64,000 bases of DNA from Dendrophyllia cribrosa (lineage: Eukaryota > Cnidaria > Anthozoa > Scleractinia > Dendrophylliidae): positions 46,019,587 to 46,083,586 of the forward strand of contig JAJLRJ010000005.1 of assembly GCA_024195265.1 (NCBI GenBank). The letters run 5' to 3'. The translations under genes and the position numbers were made by a program. Every line of letters begins with the position of its first letter. The stretch's first letter is position 1. The notes beneath the pieces were generated by a model. It was not told the DNA's origin. It searched no databases and was given only the letters and a program-made list of their open reading frames with translations. This document shows positions 11,668 through 25,200 of the stretch, piece by piece.

Positions 11668-14600
11668 ACGTGATAACACGTGTGTTCACCGCGTGGTAGC
11701 ACGTCAAAAACGTTAGCAATAATCGATGGTATACCTGGAGAAAATGAGGACTTGCTTCTGCCAACCCAGACGCCATGTTTAGTGATAAGTACATTGAGGG
11801 TTCAAGAAAATGTTGCTGAATAAAGAAGAAAAACAGGATAGTAATGACAGGGAGAGGAAGCATGGCTGCTGAGGCAAAGAATGACTTCTTCAAGCTCAAA
11901 ACTCCTGTCATCAACAGGTGAAACACAATCATTCCTGCGATAACCCTGACAAAACAAACAAACAAACACAAATCAGGCAATAAAGCAGCAAATTTGCTGG
12001 GCATGTCACAGGGCTTCTTCATTTCCACTGTATTATTATGGCATTCCAGATGCCCAATTAGCACACCTTGCAAATTTTAATAAATAAAAGTTAGCCTAAC
12101 AATAATTTTATACTACATAAGCTCAGAGTGCACTGCAAGTTTTGTGTTACCTGTTGAATAATTTTGGCCACATGAGGCCGCCACAACTGTATACTGGGAT
12201 ATATACACACAGTATCTGATGCATCCACACAATGTAACCAAACGCAAAGTACCAGACCACAAACGGAGTGATAATAGGAGCAAGCACTGAGTATGACATT
12301 CCCAAAGTCAAAACAAATAAGTGATCGGTATACTGAAGAGAAATAAAACACATTGTTAATTCATTTAAAACACATTGTTAATTCATTGTAACTTTACTCG
12401 TTCATATGAATATGAATATATGAAGATCATCATATTCAAATGAGTATCATTCATAAAAGGCAATTAGAAATTTCCCTGCCCATTATTGGATCGAACAGAC
12501 TGAACTGAACAGTGTCCTAAGTAAAGTTTAAATTCTGCCAAATGTTAAATGTTGTGTTATTTAAAAATAAGCTAGTTCACTACAAAGGAAAAGAACTAAA
12601 CAAGATTTACTCTACGGGCCATTTAGCAGCACTAAAATACAACTCAATGCACTGGACACTTAAAAGTTGGTAGAAATAGAAAATGCTCATTACATAAGAC
12701 ACCTGATTGTTTTCAAATATGCTCATGATAACTTCATATAATAAATTGTATGTGGGAAGGAATGTGTAGAGACATACCACACGGTTGTATAAAATAGGAG
12801 GTGGCCTCCAAGCAGCATCATCTTCTCTAGGAGTGTAACAGAACCATCTACGCTTGACAGGAATGACAATAAGATCAACAATACGAAGAAGTTCCAGGGA
12901 AAACCCAGTAAATGAGCGCAGCATGATGTAGCAAATGAAGAATGTGGACTGCGCTGGAAGGGATTCTGCGAGGAGACTAGGGATGTTTGCAGGTTTTTCG
13001 ACAATCTCTTTCAGCTGTGTCAGAGCTGCAGATCCAGCAGAAAGAAACAGGAATTGATTGACAATCTGTGAAAACACAAATAGAATTTAGAGTCAAACTT
13101 TCCTTGCACAGGAACCATTTTTCATCTTGAAGGGATCTTGCATCATTAATTTTCTTAATATTTGAATAACTTTTCCCAACAATTTCTATGAGGACCAGTG
13201 AGGAGTTTGTATGCTGTCATTGGGTTAATCCTGTCTGATGCAGGCGACCACGACTTCCTGACTTATCGTGGCCAGCAAATCCCTTGAATACCAGAGGTTA
13301 CTAACAAGATCAACCAGCTTTTAAAGGTTATTGAGGACTTTACGGTGTTCCGAGAAATTCCGATCACATGCAAAAAGCCAGTGACGCCTGTGTGACAAAA
13401 AAAAAACGGTTTGCAAGTGATCACCAGGAGAACGCAGAAATGGCATGACTAAAAGTTTAAATCATTTTGCTGAATCGAGTTGCCGCATAAACAAATGTCA
13501 CATAATGACAGCAGAGACCCTTGCTAGATGAACAAACAAATTACTTTGGTAGGTTAGACATAATTATTACCACAAATATAAAAAGTTTTCCCAGAACAGA
13601 TTTATCAACTTCACTCTGAGATGCCATCCCTTCTTGTTTGGTAAGTTTCTCTAAAATCTGAGGAAAAAATAAAGGAATCAACAAGATTGTAGAATATTTG
13701 CCTGTGAAGCTCACAGAGCTCACTGATTTTCTTTCTTTTTTCTTAATTCTAACACTTCCTAAGTAATTGGCTAAAACTGATTTAAATTTAAAGCCAAATT
13801 TATGTTTTGAATTAAACTTGAAGAAAAATAATAAACCTCCTTACTTCACAGAATGTAGTCTATTGTAGTCAATATGTTCAACATCAAAGGCATTTTTATT
13901 AAATATTTTATCATTTCTTTGATAATGCATTTAAAAAAATGCATTATTGTAAATAAGAATGATTGACATTATACAGGGCATGTGTGTGTGTGGGTGTGTG
14001 TGTGTGTGTGTTGGGGGGGGGGGGGTACTCTGGTATATTAGTGACCAAGAGGTAGGGTTTGAAATAAGAAATTGACTTGCTTACTGCATGTGGACATTTT
14101 CTGATAATGTAAACTAAGTATTTAATAAGAATCTGGAATAATTATGAAAGTTGTCAACAAACATACCAGTGGTAAAATAGCAAAGAATACCCACAGGACA
14201 ACACTGGAAAGAAATCCTTCAATAATTCCTCTCACAAATGCAGAATAATTCAAAACTACAAATGAAGAATGGAAGATAAAAAGTATACATTTATTATTAA
14301 ACTATATAAAATTATACCTACAGCTGTTTCTTGCACAAAACAGCATGTGACAATTAAATTCAACTACACTGTCGTAACTACATTTATAGCTTGCATGGGA
14401 TGACATTCTGGTGTCATGTTGTCCTTCATGAGTGGGGTGGGGGTGTCATGTTGTCCTTCATGGGTGGGGTGGGGGTACTTGGGTTGAAAAGTAATGGGAG
14501 GTACAAATAATTCAACCCCAAAACAAAATCCATTTGGACATTAACATTTTTTTGGAAATCCCACGTGCATTGTTATATCCATAATATGTGCAAAAATGTA

Positions 14601-17600
14601 TTCATACATGTACTGTAATCCCTTACTAAAGTTACACACTCTAGTGTTTTAGAATGATCTTTCATCCAAAAAATATTGACAGAGAAATGACGTTATGATG
14701 TTTTAACTGCTTTGGGCCCGGAAACCCAAGAACAAATCAAATATTAGCAAAATTAATATAATAATCGCTTTACGTTGTAGTTTTCAAAAGCTGATTCAGA
14801 CGCTCACATTTAATTTGTTGTATTAGAAAATAAAAGGTATACTTAGATACCCAGCACCATAAGCTTTAATTTGATGTAAGTGTTTATTAGGTATCTTAAG
14901 AGTAATCTCAAGATGCTAGAGCTGTTACACTGGAGACACTCCCTGAAGGTATATTGTAACCTTAAGCCCTGGGTGGGGTTATTTATTTCAAGCTCGTCTG
15001 AGCGGGGCCTAGTAAAGACAGGGGGCTTAATAGAAAGGGGGAGCTTATTGTAATTTACGGAAACACCAGCAGTTCATCACTCACTTTTTGTAATTTTCAT
15101 TAATTCATGATTACCATAATTATGATTTTTTTTACTACAAGTACTGGTAATATTTCCCAGATTGCAGGTACATATATGGATTTGTGCCCAGATTGGTATG
15201 GTAAAAATGTACATTGTACCTGTTATAGTCTGTTGTTTATTGTTTTGGTTGTGAAGGAAAAGTGGGGATAGGGTGAGGCTTATTAGAGGGGGGGGGGGGG
15301 GCTTATGTGAGAGAGGTCTTATAAGAGGAGGGGGAGCTTATCAGAGGGAGGGGGGCTTATTTGAGATGGGGGCTAAGGGGGATTTATGGTAGTACCTGGA
15401 GTGGGGAGAGTTAAACGTTTGTTATACTTTATTTACCTGGTTCCAAGAAAGGTGCAACTTTGGCAATATTACTCAATGCAATTAATGATGAGATAAAACC
15501 AACAGGAATTGACCAGAAAAACACCAACAGAAATATAGCTCCATAAATCAGCGCTGTGCAAAATTTCCTATCACAAAAAAGAAAACAAAAACAAAAAACA
15601 ATAGTATTATACCTGGAGTAAAAACTTTAGTGACTGGTGGAAAGGGAGGAGAGGATGGAAGAGGGGGGGGGGGGGCATTGGGGAGTTTGGGGGGATATAA
15701 GTTTTCAGTGTACCTTCGCCAAAGTCCATTAGCAAGGTTGTTCCAAATCACATTTGACACTTCTGGTGCTGGTTCCATGTTCATAGCCAGTGGAGAATTG
15801 TCCCATCTCACTTGGACTGCAGTTGTGGCCATACGAAGAGTGCGGAAAATGACAAAAGCAGCAGGAATTATGCGGTGCTCACCATTCATATCAGCCTCTA
15901 GCTCATTCTGCAAAGACTGTATAACAAGGATTTAAGTGATAAGTATGTATATTCTAGAATACCAGTAGTATCTGAGCACTCAAGTGAAGATCACACAAAT
16001 TCAAGGAAAAATCTACACAAACAAGGTGCTGAAAGGTATGCTAGCTATTAACAATAATAAGAGTACAGTCCTGATAATTGATATAAGTGCTTGTGCATCA
16101 ATCAAGATGCTGATTAATCAGGGCTAAAAATTGGCTTCCGCCTGGTCACCAACAACGACTTAAAACTGACCAGGGCCACCAAAAGTTGAGGTTTGATCGC
16201 CCGATGTGCAACTATGTTACAGAATTTCAAAAAGATAATAAAACTAAATTTGCAGTTTAATAGGACTACCATTCTTTTCTTGTGTTTTCTCAACTCTAAG
16301 TTCACCAATTTTAGTGAATTTTTAGTTCTATAGTGGAAAATTGTGTCTTGTGAGCAGTTTTAACTGCAGTGGTTTCACGAGCAATCCACATTCAAAACAT
16401 CTAGACACCATTTGACTTATCAGTCTAATGACCAAGTGACCAATTCGTTTGGGATTTTTTAAGAACTTGTTTCATTAAAGGATTGTTCGTAATGTCAATA
16501 TTCATGTGAAAATATGCAGTTCACAAAATGAGGTCACATGTATGTGGTCGGGTTTGAATGTGTGGTCTGACAGTTATGTACAAACTGATTTGCATTTGGT
16601 ACATTGTTTCATCATTTAAGGTGGCTCCATATAGTTTTTTGGCGCACAAAACATGGGCACGAAAATGGCGCGAGCACGTGTTTGTTTATTTTAATGACCT
16701 CACAAAAATAAAGCGGCTTTGACAGTAACTAAATTGTTTATTGCACGCATTCTACATGGTAAATTTTTATAAAAATTGACAAATTGGTAGGATTTTCTTG
16801 GTTCTCGATCACAAAAAAAAGACAACAATTTTTGGACATACACAAACCCAATAAACATAAAAAACGAAAAGTGATCGTGAGTAAATTGCTGAAAATTATG
16901 TTCATGTACCGATTTTTTTATGGCTTTGTTAGATTATACTTATACTGAATGTTTCTTCTGTTTCACCAAAAATTGTGAATATTTACCGTGTAAAAACCAA
17001 GAATATTTTGTTAAGAAGTTTGCTAGCCTTGAACAACAAGCCCAACAGTTCAATCATTGGTTGCCATGGTAACGAGATAAGACTGCCAAATTAGACTTCT
17101 CCGAAAACAAGAAAGCCTTAGCTATGTGTAAAACCAAAACAAAAAATGAACTTGAAGAAAGCAATTTGATTGCATCAGCAAATGGAGGCCAACACATGCA
17201 GCTTTTGGTTGGTTTAGAGAACATGCAAAGCAAAGGGAATGTCACTCACTTTTCAGCATTCTAATATGTCAATCACACAAATATCTCATTAGGGATATAA
17301 GGGAGTGACTAAATTGTTCTGAAGCTGAATTTGTAGGAATGGCTTTTAAGTTCAAATGGAGGAAGGAAAAATATTAATAACTGACACGTGTTCACATTCT
17401 TCACAAAACCTATAATTTGATCATTTGATGTTGTTGCTTTGCAAGGAATGGCAAGAAATGTACCACAATGTAAAAGGCACATGCTGAAGAATAATTTTCG
17501 CTCATAAAGACTGTTGTTTTGTGTCTTTCTCGTTGCCACCATCACAGCGTGATCATACAAAATCGCTCTGTCTGTTATTTTGTTCAGTTTCAGTTGGATT

Positions 17601-20600
17601 GGCAAGAAGTTTTGTTCTATAATTTATCTTGCTTGACTGTGCAGCTTTATGCTATAACCACCTAAAACTGAATTAAAATTAATTATTTTCAGTTGATTGC
17701 CATAAGATGAAAAACGAAGTAATTCCTCAATTCCTCTGGCCACTCACAATAGATGCAAATACATTAAAGCTGGTACCAAGTGGGGAAAACTGCTGAAAGT
17801 AAGTCATGTTAATCAATAACTACTTCTGATATACACTTAGCTGAGAAAGTGTACAATAACACATGTACCAGTATTACTTATGATTTTAACTCATTAAAAT
17901 CTTGGTCTTTTTTATTGAAACATCCATGTTTAAAATTTACCACATTTTGTAAGAACCATTTAAACCTTATTCACCCACAGATGCAAACACTGAGCCATGC
18001 GACTGTTCATTTGGATGCAATACTTTTCAGTGATTACTGGCTTCCCCCTTCCCCCATATTTTACAAAGTGACAAAATTTTTAAAATTATGATGTGATGTG
18101 CATTTGTAGGGGTGAAAGGGTGAAGGGGAATTTCACAGTATTTAATGTCTGGCAAAATCCATAAAAAATTTACACCATCACTTAAATGTCTTGTCTTGTA
18201 GGAGGCAGTCATTAAGTGTTTCTTAAAGTGCCCATAACTTAAAATTTTTTATTTTCATATCTAAATCTACATGTCACGTAATGAACATCTGCGAAAAAAT
18301 TTTTTGACTTCAGCACAACATGAATTTTTTATTATTTTTTTAAAGTCTTCGAAATTTGACGCCATTTTGGTCCACCATTTGCATTAGTCTCCTCTCGGTC
18401 CCTCTCGGTTAACAAAGGATCCGTGACGTAGATTAAGGAACACATAACTTCAAACAAAGGAACTGTGAGGTACATTAAGGAACATGTGAGCCCGTTGGCC
18501 TTCTTAAAGGGGAAGTATCACGGGAATTTTGATGTTTTTTTTGGTCAAAGCCATTTTACAATACCTTTACTTATTTACAAACTAATACTAAAACACCAAG
18601 AGAGTGAAATCAACCAATTCTTGAAAGTGAGACAGATTATGGTCTGTTCTAGCCCATTTGGAGACGAAAATGTGGTAACTTGAAAAAGATTAGGCTAATT
18701 TTTTTCAAGTTGTAATTCATTGAGACCCAGTCCGTCTATGACCAGAGACACTAATCGACAGTGTTGATATATTTTGTAATAATTTATCACACCATTGGAG
18801 CTTTATTTTTTTAGTCTCTGATCATACAATAACATTTTTTGCTTTTTAAAATGACACCAAATCCCCGTGATACTTCCCCTTTAACAGCGGGATGGGTATA
18901 CCACAAAAAAATAGAATTTTGAAGATTTGAAATATTCATATTAAAAAAATTCACGTTTTGCTGAAATCAAAAATTTTTTTCGCAGATGTTCATTACGTGA
19001 CGTGTATATTTAGATACGACAATAAAAAATTTTGGTTATGGCCACTTTAATAGAAAAATACAAAAAGTTAAAAATAGTTAAGAGACAATTACATGTTAAT
19101 TACAATAATTAATTATAAACAACAAGCTTAAGACCAAGGCCATGGGTAACAAAGTAGACCGGTTTGAAATCCTCCATGAATGTAATTAGTATAAGGAATA
19201 CAATGAGTGATATTTCAAAATTGTCCCAAAAAATATATATATACATGTATATCAAAATATCGTGTCTTGCACTTTGCGCCTGGCCCCCAAACCCCACTTG
19301 ACCCTACCTCAAAAGCACCTGCTACAGTTATGCAGGCTTTCCTTCTTTTGGAGAACTTGCTATGTTGCAGTCCATTTCTTTATTATTGTGCAGTCGCTTG
19401 AGTAAAGGGATTTATTCATTTGTGGTTTCAAGCTGTGAAATGATCTGGTTTCAATATATTATTTTTTGACAGTTGATTCAACGCTGTCACATAATTAAGT
19501 TGGGAGCAGAAACAGTAAACTAGGGTCTGTAATGTAGGTGCCACCTCTCCCTTTCACACATGCCCTCTTTGTAGTTGGGCAGGATACCATTATCATATCA
19601 GGACCTTGGGATTTAGTTACTTTGTGCTGATCAAAACCTCAACAGTTACTGTAGTAGTACTGGCTTTACTGACTTACCGTTAAGTTACTTTCATACTGTG
19701 TAATGGAGTCTAATTCTGAGCAACAGGGATAAGCTCTGTGGGTTGGTCTCTCTCCAGTCCTTTCATAAATTGCCTACAACACAAAGAAATAGAAATATAC
19801 AGTATCCCATAATACACTCAACCAAAAGACTACTGCTTAAATATATATGTTACAGGTAATTTTTTTGGTCAGGTAAGTTTAATTTTTCACTAGCCGAAAG
19901 GTTAATTTTTTCTAATTTTTAAGTTCTAGTGAAGTAATTTTTAACTAGGTAATTGTTTTAATAAGTTTCTTCATTTGATAAAAACTAGGGTAAATGTTGT
20001 TAGAAAACAAAACCAAATGAAGACTTGTCAATCCTTTCCTATATTAAAGCTCATTCTTAAAAAGACAAAAACACACGTACATGTACTTCATTTTCTATAG
20101 TACAGTGACTCACAACTGAGTTTTAAATAAATTGATCATAGATAAAACTTTAATGAAAAACAGATCTGTTCTGTTTGGTATGTATTCCTGATTTATCTTT
20201 GCTGCTGCAAATAATTCTTCTGGAGTTTAAAAGACCTTTTGTGACACTGTAGCAAATATTGCTATTTTGTTACCTGGAGCAGTGAAGGATTAGTAGCCTC
20301 AGTTGGAAATACCACAGGGACCCACAAGCGCCTCAAGTTGAAGAAGTCCTTGGCATTACTCCCAATTAAATTTGAGAGCAAGTCATGATACAGTTGAGAG
20401 CAAGTAATGATACAGTTGAGAGAAAGTCATGATACAGTCAGTCTGGTATCTACATGTACATGTACCCTACAATTTTTAGCAGATGCCTGTTTCACCTCTT
20501 GCAGGATATACAATTTTTATAGGCACATGTCTTGATATCCTCAATTCATTATTACTAGTAATGTTCAACCATGCTGGAACAAACTACAAGAAACAATTTT

Positions 20601-22148
20601 CCCCTATGGCAAAGCTACATTAAATATAATTTCCAAATCACTTACTTTAGAACGTTCAAGTTTCCAAACCAAGGTGTCATGTTTATCAACTAAACTCTGC
20701 CATTTTTTCAGATCTTCAACCACTATAACATCCTCAACCTGAAGGTTTGATCAGTTCAAGCTACATGAGAAACATTAACTAGAAGGTTATTTGCACTTTG
20801 CACAAAACCTGCTACAATTTCTTTTTTGAAGAATTTCATTTGTTACTTTTTTTAAACAAAATATGTAATGTTCAATTATAAATAGATGTATCCAAATTCT
20901 CATTGGAAATTCAATTAATTTAACACATCAGCTAATCGCAAAATTCATTTTAGCACAACCCCCGTTTTTTAAATTTCCTGAAATAGACTTTCACCTAAGA
21001 TGCTTATAGCAAACAGCTGAATGTTAAACACAAAAATGTTAACACTTCAAGCCAAAGCAGCCTAAGTGTCCACATAAATATGGTACTTAATATACGACTA
21101 TTGTGTGTATGCACTTTACCTGGTCAGGAAACATTTCTTCAATGTAGCTTTTCAAGCTCTGTTCATTTTGGAACTAGTAAGCAAAAGGAAACAATTTTTT
21201 ATAACTTAAAAACCTGGCAGACTGGTGTTATTTCTAGGAGTTTACTGAAACACATGGAATGATTAATTTTATTTTAGCTTCCTGTTACAGTCTAATAATA
21301 AATTTACTATACAGTGTAGCAATAGGAATACAGGACCAGGCCATCTTAGGAAAGTTGCCCTATCCAATCCATCATATAAGCAGTTCATATTGATCAAATT
21401 CGCAAGACAACAACGGACAACAAACAACGGACCGTAGCGGCTAGCTTAAGCCATGTTTAAGGCCTGCCCAGTGTTGGAAGGACATCACGAAGTTCGGAAA
21501 TTCTTAAGTCCCTGGCACCTCTTAAGAAATGAGTGTGTGTCCTTGCTGCACCTCAGCCCAAAGCGCTATTCGGTGTTCAAGGTGAAAATGGGCCGTGATG
21601 GACAAGACGAGCCAGCGGGAAAGTCTGGAATCACTTGGGATCAGAAAAGGGGCAGCATTGTGAGTTGTGGACCATTTGCTATCCTGTGGCGTGGTCGAAA
21701 TGGCCAATATCCGAAGCTCAGGACTTATAGTAATTTTGAATAATTTTCGGGCGGGAACTCTATTTCGGTTTTGCCATAGAATTTCCCGACATGTTTTGTG
21801 ACAGTGGCAGGTAGGTCCGCTATGTGAGGTCAGGCACTTAAAATACAGCTTTGGGCAGTTCAAAGTGAGTTCTTGCTGGCCGGCCGAAATTGGGCAAGGT
21901 GGGCAAAGGCTATGAGCTGACAGCGGAGGACCGGAAGTGCTTCCTAGGAGGTCTGTAAAGGAATTAATGTGAATCTTAGTGGCTGACTATTGGCGACAAA
22001 ATGAAGCAATTTTGAGGGAATGGGCTTCAGGATTGTTTGTTTCTTGAACAGGATATAGCAACACACGGGTCCAAACTTGGCCATCTGAAGTGAAAAAAAT
22101 TGGCAAAAAATCGAGAAATTCGAGCGGGATTCAGCAGGAGACATGCAG

Positions 22149-22179
<31 letters not shown>

Positions 22180-22195
22180 CATATATATATATATA

Positions 22196-22231
<36 letters not shown>

Positions 22232-25200
22232 GGTTTAAATTTTTCTTTGGTTTAAAAATTTTCAAACCAGTTTGATTTTGATTTTCCTTTGTCTCAGATT
22301 CATTATCATAATGTGACACAAAAGAAAACAAAAATTGAACTGGTTTAAAAAATTTTAAACCAAAGAAAAATTTGAACCACAACATATATATATGTTTTTT
22401 TTGCATACGTATTTCTCGGATAAAACGGAAAAAAAAAAGAAAAAATTCTGAGCAATGTTTTGCAACTAATTTGTAGTTCACATGCCAAAAATGGACAAAT
22501 CTGAGTGAGAAAAATAAAAACGACCTAAAAAGCAACATACAAGGAATCAGAGAATATTAACTCTGTGTGTAAATTATAGTGCTAAGGTCAACCTATAAAT
22601 TTCCCTGTACTCAGGGTTAGCTCTAGTAAGGAAATGAGGGACCATACGAGGGAAAGAAAAAAATCTTTGACCTTGGTGGGATTCGAACCCACAACCGCCG
22701 GATTAGATTTTCCGTCGCTCCGGCAGTCGTGGGTTCGAATCCCACCGAGATCAAAGATTTTTTTCTTTCCCTCGTGTGGTCCCTCATTTCTTACTAGGGT
22801 TAACGCTCAGTACAGGGAAATTTATGGGTTGACCTTGGCACTATAATTTACACACACAGTTAATTCTCTGATTCCTTGTCATTATCACCAGTGCTACGTG
22901 GCTCAACATTTAAAAAGCAACATAGGTTAGTTATGCCCAGAGCCCTTCAAATATATTAGGCTAAAAAAGACAATAACCAGTATCATGCCTTGGCTTAGCA
23001 GCCAGGCTGTTCAGTTTAAATGCCTTTGTTAAGGAGGTACATTGTACCTGTGCAAATCTAGTTTTACAATGGTTGTTTTGCTCATGTCAAATCCCGATGA
23101 GAGGATTTTGAACTAAATGGTCTGGTTGCTAATCCAAGACAACCACCGCCCTTAACCTCTCTTTCGGTACAATGCATCAAGAGAAGTGAGAAGTTCAAAT
23201 TTTTGGTTATATTTCTTGTCTTTAGGAGGTGATGGCTGCAGTTTTGGAGGTCAATTGAAGATGCATAGAAAGGAACAGCCTCACTCTACACTCAAGCAAA
23301 GAAAAGTTTTAGATTGGGATCGATTGAAGGTAATTTTTGCCACTTTTTCTCTGAAGTGTCTTAAGTCTATGATACACAGCTTATTTTGCTGATTAACAGA
23401 TGTTGTGCCCAATGGTATACACTGTACCTGCCAAGTCTCACACCTTAGGCGTTAGTCTTATGCCTGCAAGTCCAATACTCCGATCTCATGCCTACTCACG
23501 CCTATGGAGCAATTTCTCACGCCTGACTTACAGATTTGAGCTATCAGCCTTACATGTAACTGATCGCATGATCCGATTAAAAATATAGTTACATTCTAGC
23601 CTGTGAACAGGCTTCTTTTTGGGGAATTGGGTTAAGTTAAAATCGGTGAGCGAAGCAAGGACTGGGGAAGAGGGAAGGGGCGGTGAAGCCTGTGGACTCG
23701 CCTTTGATGCCGCCATTCCGCCCCCTAGTAATTATCCTGTTATTATATTATTAACTAGTTAATTGCAGCCATGCTCCGTCACGCATGACCAGTATTTTTG
23801 AAACTTTGAATGGAGTTTTCAAGTTTACGCGTCGGTTTTGTAAATTCATTCCGAGATTCAGAATTCCCGTGAGAATTTTACCATATTTTCGGAAACGAAG
23901 AGCAACAAAATATCATTTTATCTGAAATGTTACATATCTGAACAATATTAGGTTTTTTTATGGCTGTAGCGAAGTTATTTTTCCGTTAACTCATGACTCT
24001 CAAAGTGTTTTCCAGAGAGATCTTCAAGGTTTCATTCAAATCTCGGACGTTACAAAGAAATATTCAAATGTTCATTTCATTCTTGTGGATTACTGGTCAC
24101 ACGTGATGGAGCATGGCTGTAATATGTCAACAAGTTGTTATGTTTTTATTCGGTTGAATGCATCGGTAGTAGTATCAAAATAGACAGGCTAAACACGACT
24201 CCCACTCTTCGCAAAAAAGTATTTGAAAAGCCTAAAGTATAAAGCTTTCCCAGTAAGACTTCAGAGAGAATTGCACCTTTACAGTAGATTACAGTTATGA
24301 ATTTGTTCTCTTTGATGATATCGACCTTTTGATCTGGGCAGATTACTGTTTCCGGCCACACGGTAATAGGAATCTTAGATCCGAGTCTCCAAAAGCCGTA
24401 GTCTATAATTCCACTGCAATGAAATCATGAATTGTTTCAATAATTTTTAGCTCTTTAGCAAGTTCTGTAGTTGAGTAGTGTCTCTCAGTGAAGCTAGGAT
24501 AAAGCCCCGTTGTTTTGTAATAGCGTTTGATTTGGCATCCAACAGATAATCTGCAAAAACATCTTGCATTTTTTTGCTACAGACTTAAGAGTTAAGACAC
24601 AGCTTTTGCTCTTCTTTAAGTCTTGGTATATGCGAAAAATTTTGCAACAAATCGCTCAAAGCTTTCTCAAAATCGAGATCTAAAAATTGCAAGCGACGAG
24701 TAGCCAGGTTTGTTTATCATTTGAGTCATGCAAATTTAGGGCACCAGGCATTTGAGATGTCAACATGTGTCGTCAATCACCACATACCTGTCAACACCAA
24801 GTGATCTGACCAATCAGCTCATGATACCAGACTGGTATTATGGAACGGCGGCATCAAAGGCGAGTCCCCAGGCTTCGCCGCCCCTTCCCTCTTCCCCAGT
24901 CCACGCTCGGCTCGCGATTTTAACCTAACCCAATTCCCCAAAAAGAAGCCTGTTCACAGGCTAGTTACATTCATGAAAACATGGCACTTTTTTGTAGGTT
25001 TTTATCGTTCTGAACATTACAATTACAGCTGGATGTTATTAAATGGAGGTCTGAGATCCATGGAAACTTCCAAATTCTTCAGAACATCTTCGGACAACTT
25101 CGGACATGTTCTGAAAAGATCAGGTTCTCTTCAGAGTTGGTTGGGTCGCCTTCGGAAATCTTGGCACTCCCACGAAAAAATTCTTACACCTATCACTCGG

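Noticed and set aside
22634..22846. 70-codon frame in the tRNA-like foldback and possible tRNA genes
   Set aside because: The sequence has a B-box/T-arm-like segment but no complete cloverleaf, and it is an inverted repeat element.
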